Source: Acinetobacter higginsii (lineage in GTDB: Bacteria; Pseudomonadota; Gammaproteobacteria; Pseudomonadales; Moraxellaceae). Taken from it: 64,000 nt of DNA. Positions 37,646-46,601 of this stretch are shown piece by piece (position 1 is the first letter of the stretch; each line of letters opens with the position of its first letter). Below the pieces are notes generated by a model. It worked only from the letters and a program-made list of their open reading frames with translations, was not told the DNA's origin and searched no databases. Location of the stretch: assembly GCF_000369525.1 (NCBI RefSeq), contig NZ_KB850072.1, positions 1,878,625-1,942,624 of the forward strand. Direction: 5' to 3'. A program made the translations under genes and the position numbers.

Positions 37646-38197
37646 ATGATTATTGGATATGCTCGGGTCAGTACACATGACCAAAATCTAGATTCACAAT
37701 TAGATGCACTCCAAAAGGCAGACTGTGAACAAATTTTTCAGGAAAAGATAACAGGAAAAACTAAGGATCGTCCTGAACTGATAAGTTGCTTGAAAGCCCT
37801 AAGAAAAGGTGATGTTCTGATTGTTTGGAAACTTGATCGCCTTGCCCGTTCATTAAAAGATTTAGTCGAGATTATTACTGACTTAAATCAGCGTGAGATA
37901 GGCTTTAAATCGCTTACAGAGGCTATTGATACCACCTCTGCTACTGGCAGGCTAGTGTTCCATATTTTTGGAGCATTAGCTGAGTTTGAGCATAGTTTAA
38001 TTCGTGAACGTACCATAGCAGGTTTAGATGCAGCGAGAGCAAGAGGACGTAAAGGTGGGCGCAAACCATCCATGTCTGAAAAAGATATTAAAAAGGCCCA
38101 AGCTATGTTACGAGATCCTCAAATTACTAAAACAGAGGTAGCAAAACATTTTGGAGTAAGCCGAGTCACGCTGAATAACTCACTGAATAAATCTTAG
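37646..38197 (+). CDS. Serine recombinase (resolvase/invertase)
   Basis: The protein has 183 residues of the small Tn3-resolvase/Pin type. The N-terminal catalytic domain has GYARVSTHDQNLDSQ (Ser 9 nucleophile), the KLDRLARSLKDL motif with its conserved Arg residues, and GRLVFHIFGALAEFEHSLIRE. The C-terminal helix-turn-helix reads KTEVAKHFGVSRVTLNNSL. It should be active. It ends eight bases before the convergent reverse transcriptase gene. Having both a tyrosine and a serine recombinase suggests a composite origin or a cointegrate-resolving step. Confidence 0.93.
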   Translation: MIIGYARVSTHDQNLDSQLDALQKADCEQIFQEKITGKTKDRPELISCLKALRKGDVLIVWKLDRLARSLKDLVEIITDLNQREIGFKSLTEAIDTTSATGRLVFHIFGALAEFEHSLIRERTIAGLDAARARGRKGGRKPSMSEKDIKKAQAMLRDPQITKTEVAKHFGVSRVTLNNSLNKS

Positions 38198-38205
38198 AAT
38201 TGTTC

Positions 38206-39405
38206 TTAGTTGCTATCTAACAAGAATTTCATATATTGGGGATGTATTTTCTTAATATCTATTCCTAACCCTTGGAATAGTAAACTAATTGCATCTTCCT
38301 TTTCTTTTTGCAGTCTATTATTAAAATCTTTTAAATTTTTGGAATCAGCATCACTATAACAATGCTGATAGCCTGAAACTATCTGCTCCATCCTAGTTAT
38401 AGTTTTACTAAAGTTTAGCTTCATTTTAATATTACTATTGATATTCGTTAGATGACTTAGATTATCTCTAACATTTTCAATAACATGAGGTGGAATATAC
38501 CAATCATATTTTGAATTCTCATATCGTAAGTCTAATCCTAAAAAATTTACTGTTTCATTTTCAGAAATAATCTGTGTTTTTGACTTTTCATCAATTTCAG
38601 GAAGTGTTAAACCTAAGTTACTCAATTCTTGGAAAACTAATTCAAATACCTCTTTACACTGCTGTTCGGAATCAAGAAAAAATATCAGATCATCCGCATA
38701 ACGGACATGTTTATATTTTTGCTTAATAAGCCAATTATCAAAATCATTTAAGTAAAATGATGCCAGTAAAGGTGATAGAGGCATCCCTTGTCTGACACCT
38801 TTCCCAATCTTAGACTCAATTAGCTTTTTATGCGTCTTTGCATATTCATGAGGAATACTTGGATCGCAGCAAATTATGGATTCAAACAAATAGAGTATGT
38901 CAGTTGGTATATTTTCTCGTATTTCCTTTAGCAAAGTTGCCCGAACTAAATTATCAAAAAACGATGCAATATCTGTTTTTAAAACAAAGGGCTTTGTATT
39001 TCTTAAATCTTTTGCCTTTTGTCTTGCTCGAAATATACCTACACCTGAAACAGAAAAATCGTTAGATTTAAGTACAGCTAACTCATGTTTTAAGTTCTGG
39101 GCAATGTAATCAATTAAAATCATCTGCACTAGACGATCTCTAACGGTTGGTATGCAAATTAAACGTGGCTTTTTACTAGGATTCTTTTTATTCTCTATAA
39201 TTACAGGATACAGTTTTTGAAATCTGTAGCTTTGAGTTTCAATTAATTTTATTAAAGACTCTAATTGAACATTTAAATTATTCTCAAATTCTTTAATTGA
39301 AACATAGTTGGTATGATATTTTTTATCATAATTTTTAATATTTTTTTGTTTGAAAATTTTAAATTTTTCATCAAAATTTTCTTTAATAAAGTCTTTAAAA
39401 AACAT
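38206..39405 (-). CDS. Reverse transcriptase, unclassified
   Basis: The protein has 399 residues from ATG 39405. The fingers-palm motifs are visible: KKPRLICIPTVRDRLVQMIL (about 78-97), FVLKTDIASFFDN with the first catalytic Asp (about 145), GVRQGMPLSPLLASFYLNDF (about 203-222), the catalytic YADD (236-239), and VNFLGLDL (about 286-293). There is no maturase, endonuclease or other extra domain; the last about 100 residues are helical. The IPTVRDR and QGMPLSP boxes resemble group II-intron-like enzymes, but no intron RNA surrounds the gene. Placed beside a restriction enzyme on an island, it may be a defence-associated reverse transcriptase. Class assignment is not possible by eye. Confidence 0.85.
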   Translation of the reverse strand: MFFKDFIKENFDEKFKIFKQKNIKNYDKKYHTNYVSIKEFENNLNVQLESLIKLIETQSYRFQKLYPVIIENKKNPSKKPRLICIPTVRDRLVQMILIDYIAQNLKHELAVLKSNDFSVSGVGIFRARQKAKDLRNTKPFVLKTDIASFFDNLVRATLLKEIRENIPTDILYLFESIICCDPSIPHEYAKTHKKLIESKIGKGVRQGMPLSPLLASFYLNDFDNWLIKQKYKHVRYADDLIFFLDSEQQCKEVFELVFQELSNLGLTLPEIDEKSKTQIISENETVNFLGLDLRYENSKYDWYIPPHVIENVRDNLSHLTNINSNIKMKLNFSKTITRMEQIVSGYQHCYSDADSKNLKDFNNRLQKEKEDAISLLFQGLGIDIKKIHPQYMKFLLDSN

Positions 39406-39426
39406 GATTGTATAACTCTTTCTTCT

Positions 39427-39459
39427 CCATTGCGTCCTTGTAAAGCTATCTCGCAACGG
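39427..39459 (-). promoter_or_regulatory. Stem-loop in the reverse transcriptase leader
   Basis: CCATTGCG (39427-39434) and CGCAACGG (39452-39459) pair over eight positions (one G-T) around a 17-base loop. It sits between the stop of the upstream membrane gene and the reverse transcriptase start. Confidence 0.4.
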
Positions 39460-39960
39460 TTAAAAAGGGACACATCCATTCAAATGGTAATAGCTCTTCT
39501 CATCGGTGATAAGACTAGCCAGTCCATCCTCATGGTTCTGTTCTGATGCACATTTCTGTGTTGTCGAGCGAACCAATGGTTTACAACAGTGTGAGCAATT
39601 TATTGCCATCTTTTTTCTTGAAATGCTACTATCAGTATAACATAAAACAACATCAAGAATCAACACGAAAAACTCCACAATTACCAACATAACCACCTGA
39701 TTTTCCTGATAATTTTTTGACAAAAATATCAAAACCAACTGAAACAACCACTTGACAATATAGAGAATATCGGTTCTCCAAACCGCCCGTAGCCCCACGC
39801 CCACCATCTTGAAAAAGCCAAGTACCCCCCAAGTAATGATAGCAAGGGGACTGTTACATCCATTCAAATGGTAATAGCTCTTCTCATCGGTGATAAGACT
39901 AGCCAGTCCATCCTCATGGTTCTGTTCTGATGCACATTTCTGTGTTGTCGAGCGAACCAA
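39460..39960 (-). CDS. Membrane protein with duplicated Cys-rich segment, probably rearranged
   Basis: One open frame reads through both 128-bp repeats. Each copy encodes CSHCCKPLVRSTTQKC followed by an acidic segment ending YYHLNGC, which looks like a small zinc ribbon. The unique middle (about residues 36-118) is strongly hydrophobic, with likely helices in the segments after NSPLAIITWG and around VVMLVIVEFFVLILDVVL. The first copy has no ATG: the frame begins in the repeat at TTG 39960, and it is open upstream to about 40040. An internal ATG at 39609 would give a free-standing 49-residue protein made of copy two. The gene may be a damaged or recently duplicated version. Function unknown. 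Confidence 0.4.
   Translation of the reverse strand: MVRSTTQKCASEQNHEDGLASLITDEKSYYHLNGCNSPLAIITWGVLGFFKMVGVGLRAVWRTDILYIVKWLFQLVLIFLSKNYQENQVVMLVIVEFFVLILDVVLCYTDSSISRKKMAINCSHCCKPLVRSTTQKCASEQNHEDGLASLITDEKSYYHLNGCVPF
39472..39599. repeat. 128-bp perfect direct repeat, copy A
   Basis: Identical over 128 bp to copy B at 39856-39983, same orientation. The start-to-start distance is 384 bp, a multiple of three, so the reading frame is kept. It begins near a short palindrome, CCATTCAAATGG. Confidence 0.95.
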
Positions 39961-39983
39961 TGGTTTACAACAGTGTGAGCAAT
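39856..39983. repeat. 128-bp perfect direct repeat, copy B
   Basis: Second copy, identical to 39472-39599. Sequences flanking the two copies differ immediately outside, which fixes the limits. The region from 39984 to 40076 holds no gene apart from the open upstream part of the membrane frame. Confidence 0.95.
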
Positions 39984-40076
39984 AGTAGGGTTTTAACCGA
40001 CCATTTAGATATTTGAAATATATAAGAGTATTTGTATATCAGCAACATACAATAAACAATCAACTGTAATAAATAG

Positions 40077-40110
40077 TAAAAAAGCCATTTAGATAAATCT
40101 AAATGGCTTT
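40077..40110 (-). terminator. Terminator of the Type ISP gene
   Basis: AAAGCCATTTAGAT pairs perfectly with ATCTAAATGGCTTT around AA and runs into T6 on the minus strand, just after the stop at 40117. Confidence 0.8.
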
Positions 40111-40116
40111 ATATTT

Positions 40117-43100
40117 CTAAATATCCAACTTCGGTAAACTTCTCACAATTTTCATTGTTTCCAAGCTGACTGTAATCACACGCAAGAACAAATCCAATGG
40201 GTATCTAGCATCACCCATAGTTTCAATTGCCCAATCATTTGCATCGTTTACAATACCACTGTCTTTGTGTGTAGAAACACCTTGACGCTCCATAACCCAT
40301 TCGAGTGCTGACTTACCATTAACCACATAGTCATACGCCTCTACAGGGATTCCACGAATAGTGATCGCATTGTTATAAACCACTGTATCTTTTTGGTCTT
40401 TTTTCGGGAATTTCATTTTAGTCACATAGAAGTCTTTATCTTCTAAATGCTTCAATGATTTATTACCCAAGTCCAATTTGGCTTTGTACGGCTCAACAGT
40501 TTCGTAGTTTAAATGCCAATGTGCTAAGTCACGCCCCGCTTTAGAAAACGCCCAAAAATCTTCGGCTTTGTTCACACAAGGGATACGAGGTAATTCTTTA
40601 GTAAGATTGTCAGCATAACGACTACGATAATCTTCACTGTGCAATAAACCATACACATAGTAGAAAATATCTTCCTTGCTAATCGTTTCAGTCGGGTAAG
40701 CATCTGTGAAATGCTTTAAGCCTGCATCACTAATTGCATCTTTACGATTATATTGACCATCTGAGTTTTGAGCATCGGCTTGGCTAAACAAGTCAGAATC
40801 ATTAGCTTTTACGGTGTTTTCTTCATAAAGGTAGAGTGGGAAGCATTGACCTTTTTCGATTGTATCTAAGCTTAAGATATTATTGCTGATTATCGTTGAA
40901 AATCCTGATCTAGCTCCAATTCCTGAAAGTTGAATTATTAAATTATTCGCATCTGCTGTTGGAAAAATTTGAGGCATCTGTAAAACCATTTCATTTAATC
41001 TACGATTAAAATACATCCATGATTTGATAAATGGTCTATATGTAGCACTATAAATCGACTTTCTTTCAAAAGATAATCTTTTATCTTTTTTAAGGTCATT
41101 TTTTAAAGCTCTAGTCCAACTAATTTTTGTTGAATCAATATTGATTAACTCACCTACATCCTTATTAGGATTAGCTTTTAGTAGTGGTTGGATACGATTG
41201 TTTTCAGCATTATAAAATTCAATTAATTTATGAACATTAGCTTCTAATTTTTGTTGTGAATATTGATAAACCCAAGCATCACGATTGGTTGCTACACCCA
41301 GTGAAAAATTATTAAACAAACTAATTGCTGTTTTAACTTTCTTATTTCCAATTTCAATAAATTCATTAAAACTATCATCACGTTGGTTTACCCAATCATT
41401 ATGTGTATCAGGTGTAATGGTCACCCAACCATCAATCGTTGAGATACCATTGATACTAACTAGGTCGGAAATTTTTTCTAATTTTTCATTCCGTGTGAGA
41501 TCATTACCTATGCTGTGATAATAGATTTGACCTTGCAGCTTAGAATTTGGATTCTTTACAAGAATTGAAATAGCTATACCAGCCATACTTCCACTACCAA
41601 AAACATTTTGCCCTTCCTGAGCAAGCCCTTTACTGAGCATATTTTTTCTAATATCACCCTTCAAATTAAATATATGTAGAGAAGAAAACTCATTCATTAG
41701 ACTTTTTCTAAAACCATCCATAGCTGATTTTTCAATAAATCCACCATTGGTTACAAATCCGATTACACCACGGTCTTTAATACGATCACTTGCCCATCTG
41801 AATGCTCGAATATACGAATCATATAAACCTTTGGATAAAGTTGCTTTTGAATATTTTGCGTAAGTTTCTTCGATACGATTATCTAGGAAAGGATATTTTA
41901 CATTGGCATTATCATCATTTGCGCTGGATTGCCCAATTGAATATGGTGGATTTCCAATTATCACCCGAATATCCAATTCTTTTTGGCGTTTACGTCTTGC
42001 ACTGTTATCTACCAAAACCTTACTGACTAAATCCTCTTTTTCGTACATTTCAAAGGTGTCGGTTAAGCAAATCCCTTCGAATGGTGCATATTCAAGATCG
42101 GGATTAACTGTTTTCATCTGATCGTGATATACGGTTTCAATGTTGATTGAAGCAATGTAATACGCCAATAAAACAATCTCATTGGCATGAATTTCATTCT
42201 TATACTTATACGTTAAACGATCAGCAGGGATTAAACCTGATTGAAGCAAACGGTTGATAAACGTACCTGTACCCGTAAATGGATCAAGTACATGTACATT
42301 GTCATCAGCAAAGGTTTTACCAAACTCACTTTTGAGTACGTCATTCACACTATGAATAATAAAATCTACGACTTCAACAGGGGTATAAACAATCCCTAGT
42401 TTTTCAGTCATGCGTGGGAAAGCATTTTTAAAGAATGAATCGTATAGCGTTAAAATAATGCTTTGCTTACCTTCGGCAGTATTAATGCCTTCTGCTCGCA
42501 TACGGACTGATTCATAGAAGGAATTAAGAGTATCCGCTTCTTTCTCTAAGTGATGCTCATTAAGGGCATCAAGTACCTTTTGCATTGCAAAGCTCATTGG
42601 GTTGTGTTCAGCAAAGCTATGGTCTTTAAAGAGTGCATCAAATACAGGTTTAGTAATTAAATGCTGTGCCAACATTTCAATGATTTCAGCATCAGATACG
42701 CTGTTATTCAAATCATCTCGTAATTCATGAGCAAATTCATTAAATGCTGCAATTTCATTTGTATTAGCAGGATTCTCAAGAATGGCTTGAATACGGTCAA
42801 TATGTGTTTTGGCAATTTTTGCGACATCACTTGCCCAATCTTCCCAATGATGGCGATTACCGCATTTTTTTACGATCTTGGCATATAAAGCACGTTCAAT
42901 CTCGCCGACTTCAAATACCATTTCCTCTTGAACTGGTATTGGAGTTGCGGCTGTTCCAATAGACGAACCGCCTCTGGCTTGTGCTGTACCCCTTCGTTTT
43001 TTACCTTCACTTAAACCTGTTGTGTTTGTTTCACCTTCATCACCTTTGGGTTTGGCTTTTTTAGCCTTTTTAACAACCTTATCAGCAACCGCAATGACTT

Positions 43101-45126
43101 CCATACGAGATACATCTTTGCCATTAAACTCAAGTTTGTTAATCATGGCATCAAAGCGGTCATCATGCGCTCGTAGGGCATTTAATACTTGCCACACTAC
43201 ACGATAGGCTTCGTTATTATTTAATGCTTGTTCAGGCTCTACACCCGCAGGGATAACGACAGGTAAAATTACATAGCCCAACTCTTTGTTTGGAGCTTTA
43301 CGCATGACACGACCCACAGACTGAACGACATCTACCTGAGAGTTACGAGGTGTAAGGAAAAGCACTGCATCAAGTGATGGAACATCAACACCTTCTGATA
43401 AACAGCGTACATTTGATAAAATACGGCATGTGTTTTCAGGTGCTTGTTCTTTTAACCAAGTGATTTTTTCTTTCTTTTCTGTTGCATTCATTCCACCATC
43501 AACATGTTTTACTTGGCAGTTCAATTTCAATGATAGGTCAATGTATGGGTCTTCTTCTGTTCTGTACAAATGATCCATTTCTGCTTGTTGGTAGGCTTCA
43601 ACAACAGCACTAAACATTTCAGTAATTTGTTTTGAACTTACCTTATGTTTTTTACCTTTGTATTCTTTTTCAATGACCTGACAGAAAGCAACTGCACGTT
43701 CCATTGGCTTTGCAACTGTACCATCTGGATTATATAAACCTTGTTTAGCTAGTGCTTTCCAACAGCCAACAATTTTTGCAGCATCATCAACTTTTAGAGA
43801 GTTATTTTCAGCTTTTAATAAGCTCTGTAATTGACGATTAATATGACTTTCTTCAACAGCAAGTACAATTACCTTGTAGTCACATAAAATGTCCATTTTT
43901 ACTGCTTGTGAGAATGTGATGACATATAAATCATCACCATACAGTGATTTATCATCCATAGAGCAAAGGGTCACACCCTCTGTTTCTTTAGCGGTATCTC
44001 CATAAATACGAGGTGTAGCGGTCATGTATAGACGCTTCTTACCTTGTACATAGCTATTATCGTGAATCCGCACAAACTTGGATTCATCATCTCCCTCAAA
44101 AGTTGCACCTGTGGTACGGTGTGCTTCATCACAAATAATTAAATCAAATTCAGGGAATCCTGCTTTTTGAGCTTCTGCAATGACATCAATGGAATGATAG
44201 GTTGAGAACACAACATTCATGTCCTCATTGGCTTCATTCGGTTTAAATAAATCTCTTGCCTTAAATGCCTTAACTAAACTTTGGGGGTTGGTTGTAGCAG
44301 GGAATTTTAAGTCACTAATCCCAACTACAATATTGTCATCATCTTTTTTCTTACCAACATCACTATCAGAACACACTGCAAAGCTACGAATACCAATCAT
44401 GGTATCCTGTGTCCATTCATCAAGTGTTTGGCTCAACAACGCAAGGCTTGGCACAAGGAATAAGACATTTTTACCACGGCCCGCTAATTCTTCTGCAATA
44501 CGCAAAGAAGTAAAAGTCTTACCCGTACCACATGCCATAATGAGCTTGCCACGATCAGCCGCCGCTAAGCCGTGTTTAACAGCTTGAAGTGCAGGACGTT
44601 GATGTTTGCGTAATTGTTTTTTGTCACGAAAAATAGGCTTCACATTTGGATCAAAATCAAACTGTGTCCAGTCAATTAAGCTGCCTTCCAAATCTAATAA
44701 GGAAATAGTCGCAACAGGGGGATGTGCATCTAATAAAGATGATTTTGCGTTATCAGTCCAATCATCCGTTGAAGCCACGATATAACGATATGAAAAATAG
44801 GATTTACCAGAGCCACCTAAAAAGCTATCAATATCTTTCTTCTGAATTTTTGTAGTGTTGTAATTTTTACACTGGATTGGATGAAATTCGCCATCCATCG
44901 TTACCGCAACTAGGTCAATACCATAGTCTCGTTTATCCGTAATATTTAATTTTTCACCGTACTTTTCCACCCAATCTGCATAAGACAAAACTTCTGTGTA
45001 AAGTTCAGCATATTTAGGCTCATTCAAAAAATATTGAACCATCAAATTTTCAAATGAAGTGCCTTTATCTCTATTTGTAAGTGTAATTTTTTCGATAGAT
45101 TGAAGTAAATTAGTTAAAGCTGACAT
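40117..45126 (-). CDS. Type ISP restriction-modification enzyme
   Basis: A single 1669-residue protein combines restriction and modification, as in LlaGI and LlaBIII. An Mrr-like nuclease lies at the N-terminus (DYGIDLVAV, then PIQCKNYN; Asp 71, Gln 85, Lys 87). A superfamily 2 helicase/translocase follows: Walker A ACGTGKT (198-204), DEAH (333-336), TATPR (370-373), QSVGRVMRK (602-610). The adenine methyltransferase has GIVYTP (about 911), DPFTGTGTF (948-956) and IIGNPPYSIGQ (NPPY 1059-1062), and the C-terminal about 450 residues should recognise the target. All motifs look intact. Its own terminator follows; a palindrome precedes the start. Confidence 0.93.
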   Translation of the reverse strand: MSALTNLLQSIEKITLTNRDKGTSFENLMVQYFLNEPKYAELYTEVLSYADWVEKYGEKLNITDKRDYGIDLVAVTMDGEFHPIQCKNYNTTKIQKKDIDSFLGGSGKSYFSYRYIVASTDDWTDNAKSSLLDAHPPVATISLLDLEGSLIDWTQFDFDPNVKPIFRDKKQLRKHQRPALQAVKHGLAAADRGKLIMACGTGKTFTSLRIAEELAGRGKNVLFLVPSLALLSQTLDEWTQDTMIGIRSFAVCSDSDVGKKKDDDNIVVGISDLKFPATTNPQSLVKAFKARDLFKPNEANEDMNVVFSTYHSIDVIAEAQKAGFPEFDLIICDEAHRTTGATFEGDDESKFVRIHDNSYVQGKKRLYMTATPRIYGDTAKETEGVTLCSMDDKSLYGDDLYVITFSQAVKMDILCDYKVIVLAVEESHINRQLQSLLKAENNSLKVDDAAKIVGCWKALAKQGLYNPDGTVAKPMERAVAFCQVIEKEYKGKKHKVSSKQITEMFSAVVEAYQQAEMDHLYRTEEDPYIDLSLKLNCQVKHVDGGMNATEKKEKITWLKEQAPENTCRILSNVRCLSEGVDVPSLDAVLFLTPRNSQVDVVQSVGRVMRKAPNKELGYVILPVVIPAGVEPEQALNNNEAYRVVWQVLNALRAHDDRFDAMINKLEFNGKDVSRMEVIAVADKVVKKAKKAKPKGDEGETNTTGLSEGKKRRGTAQARGGSSIGTAATPIPVQEEMVFEVGEIERALYAKIVKKCGNRHHWEDWASDVAKIAKTHIDRIQAILENPANTNEIAAFNEFAHELRDDLNNSVSDAEIIEMLAQHLITKPVFDALFKDHSFAEHNPMSFAMQKVLDALNEHHLEKEADTLNSFYESVRMRAEGINTAEGKQSIILTLYDSFFKNAFPRMTEKLGIVYTPVEVVDFIIHSVNDVLKSEFGKTFADDNVHVLDPFTGTGTFINRLLQSGLIPADRLTYKYKNEIHANEIVLLAYYIASINIETVYHDQMKTVNPDLEYAPFEGICLTDTFEMYEKEDLVSKVLVDNSARRKRQKELDIRVIIGNPPYSIGQSSANDDNANVKYPFLDNRIEETYAKYSKATLSKGLYDSYIRAFRWASDRIKDRGVIGFVTNGGFIEKSAMDGFRKSLMNEFSSLHIFNLKGDIRKNMLSKGLAQEGQNVFGSGSMAGIAISILVKNPNSKLQGQIYYHSIGNDLTRNEKLEKISDLVSINGISTIDGWVTITPDTHNDWVNQRDDSFNEFIEIGNKKVKTAISLFNNFSLGVATNRDAWVYQYSQQKLEANVHKLIEFYNAENNRIQPLLKANPNKDVGELINIDSTKISWTRALKNDLKKDKRLSFERKSIYSATYRPFIKSWMYFNRRLNEMVLQMPQIFPTADANNLIIQLSGIGARSGFSTIISNNILSLDTIEKGQCFPLYLYEENTVKANDSDLFSQADAQNSDGQYNRKDAISDAGLKHFTDAYPTETISKEDIFYYVYGLLHSEDYRSRYADNLTKELPRIPCVNKAEDFWAFSKAGRDLAHWHLNYETVEPYKAKLDLGNKSLKHLEDKDFYVTKMKFPKKDQKDTVVYNNAITIRGIPVEAYDYVVNGKSALEWVMERQGVSTHKDSGIVNDANDWAIETMGDARYPLDLFLRVITVSLETMKIVRSLPKLDI

Positions 45127-45134
45127 TCTGAATA

Positions 45135-45175
45135 AGCTCCAAAAATTTTAAGTGTTTTTTACACTAAAATTTAAA
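45135..45175 (-). promoter_or_regulatory. Palindrome before the Type ISP start
   Basis: Read on the minus strand, AATTTTAGTGT and ACACTTAAAATT form an imperfect palindrome around a short A run, about 10-45 bp upstream of the ATG, with GGAG between. The AGTGTAAA half-site recurs before the gene at 46988, so a shared regulator is possible. Confidence 0.4.
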
Positions 45176-45382
45176 AAATATATTGATGTGAAATTTAACA
45201 TATTTATAAAAAAGGCATTAGGAAATATAAGGTTTTTGAATTTTTTTACTAATAAAAATAAGAACAGTATGTGAAAAAGAAGAATTATTAAATACACATA
45301 TTATCTAGGCTTTAGACTGTACATTTTACCGCCTGAGCCATGTATAAGATTACATCATGGGCAGTAACGACAAAAGTTGATG

Positions 45383-45562
45383 TCATTTGTAGGCAAGCTT
45401 TTTAAGTTCAACTAGATGCTTACTTATTACACGATTAGCGGCATGCATCATTACACGCATTGAAGCTTCATCATCTCCAGATTGCATTGGCATAACCTGA
45501 CTCATCGAAGGAGGACGAGGCTTGCGATTTTCAGTCATAAAGTCTTTAAGACGTTTAACCAT
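45383..45562 (-). CDS. Hypothetical protein, 59 residues
   Basis: The frame from ATG 45562 gives MVKRLKDFMTENRKPRPPSM, then a Met-rich MSQVMPMQSGDDEASMRVMM and a helical, basic tail ending ELKKLAYK. It has no signal or membrane segment. I do not recognise a family. It lies alone, about 255 bp before the Type ISP start, and could be a small regulator or antirestriction-type partner, but nothing in the sequence shows that. The 45590-45820 stretch upstream contains no gene; it has a CCACTAGTGG palindrome near 45679. Confidence 0.5.
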   Translation of the reverse strand: MVKRLKDFMTENRKPRPPSMSQVMPMQSGDDEASMRVMMHAANRVISKHLVELKKLAYK

Positions 45563-45820
45563 GCTGCATCTCACAGAGTTTCTTAACAATAGAATTAAAT
45601 TCTAATACACATAATCTCTTTATTGAAATCACATTTTCACTCGAACTGAGTCAACAAAATGTAGCACTGTGGTCAAGCCACTAGTGGCGGTGTGACAGTC
45701 CATGTTAGTGGGCTGCAAGCTATTTTTGCATGGAAATAAATGTGGTTAGCACTTCCAATAGGCTTATAAAATGGATAACCATTGAAAATATTTATATATT
45801 TAGGGTGTAAATAAATATTT

Positions 45821-46600
45821 TTAAATAAAATTTTTTATTTTTTCTCGCAAAAATTTTCTTCGATACCTTAAACTTTCAAACAATGCATACTGATCAGCTA
45901 TTGTTACATTTCCAATGTTTTCATCAAAGATTGTGGCTGACTCTAATGCCCAATCTGGGATTCCATTAATACGTTCAATCATTTCTCCAACAAAAAGAGG
46001 ACTAAGTAACTTTTGAAAGGGATGAATACTAGGATATTCAGTATTTTTTAATGCTTCAAATGATGCATCTATGGTGCTTTTACAAGCAAGTAGCGATGAA
46101 CCTTGATCTAAAGCAAAAATCAAACCTCGTCCATCTTTCTGCAATTCAGCTTTAAAGTTTAATGGTCTATCCTGATTCCCAATCCAATAATCAAAAACTG
46201 CTATGTAAGAAATTTGCTTTGGATAAAATTTTATTAATTTAAGTAATTCTGGAAGGTGATCAATATCTGCCATTATACCTTTTTTTAATTTATTGGGTTG
46301 TTCATAACTCCTATTATCTAGTGAAGTAAAATCATAAATCTTTCGATCCTCTTCATAAGCCATCAAAGCAACAAAATTGATGGTATCTTGGGTTGAATTA
46401 TGTTTTGCAGGAACGCCTAAAGCAACAGGTATCCCTAAAATATTTGCTAATCTATTTGCTACAATTTCGGAATATACTTGTGCCTGAGCGATCTCATGAT
46501 CACTTTTGATCAATACTGATAATGAACCTTGTCTGGAATCAGTCGTACTTGATGGATTAGGTTCAAAAACTTCTAATATTTTATAATTCAATAAAGACAT
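45821..46600 (-). CDS. HipA-like kinase domain protein (HipA_2 type)
   Basis: The protein has 259 residues from ATG 46600. The segments AQVYSEIVANRLANILGIPV, then IAVFDYWIGNQDRPLNFKAE (the D-x4-N-x-DR-x-x-N catalytic-loop pattern) and LIFALDQGSSLLACK (metal-binding Asp) fit the HipA-like kinase fold lacking the classic HipA N-terminal domain. Such proteins phosphorylate unknown targets or work in toxin-antitoxin-like pairs. Its start comes one base after the stop of the 128-residue upstream gene, so the two are probably coupled. The substrate is unknown, and no HipB-type antitoxin is adjacent. Confidence 0.7.
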   Translation of the reverse strand: MSLLNYKILEVFEPNPSSTTDSRQGSLSVLIKSDHEIAQAQVYSEIVANRLANILGIPVALGVPAKHNSTQDTINFVALMAYEEDRKIYDFTSLDNRSYEQPNKLKKGIMADIDHLPELLKLIKFYPKQISYIAVFDYWIGNQDRPLNFKAELQKDGRGLIFALDQGSSLLACKSTIDASFEALKNTEYPSIHPFQKLLSPLFVGEMIERINGIPDWALESATIFDENIGNVTIADQYALFESLRYRRKFLREKIKNFI

Positions 46601-46601
46601 T

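Noticed and set aside
37646..38197. Invertible DNA switch driven by the serine recombinase
   Set aside because: No pair of long inverted repeats flanking a promoter or coding segment was found near the gene; only short half-sites are present.
38200..39480. Group II intron
   Set aside because: The reverse transcriptase lacks maturase and endonuclease domains. Its stop lies eight bases from the resolvase gene, leaving no room for domains V and VI, and no GUGYG-type 5' end was seen.
39472..39983. Diversity-generating retroelement (template and variable repeat beside a reverse transcriptase)
   Set aside because: The two 128-bp copies are identical, with no adenine-specific differences, and the reverse transcriptase has QGMPLSP rather than the altered motif typical of such elements.
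45670..45720. Insertion-sequence remnant with CCACTAGTGG palindrome
   Set aside because: No transposase fragment or paired terminal repeats could be found around it.
45821..46600. Classic HipAB toxin-antitoxin locus
   Set aside because: The kinase lacks the HipA N-terminal domain and there is no HipB-like helix-turn-helix gene next to it.
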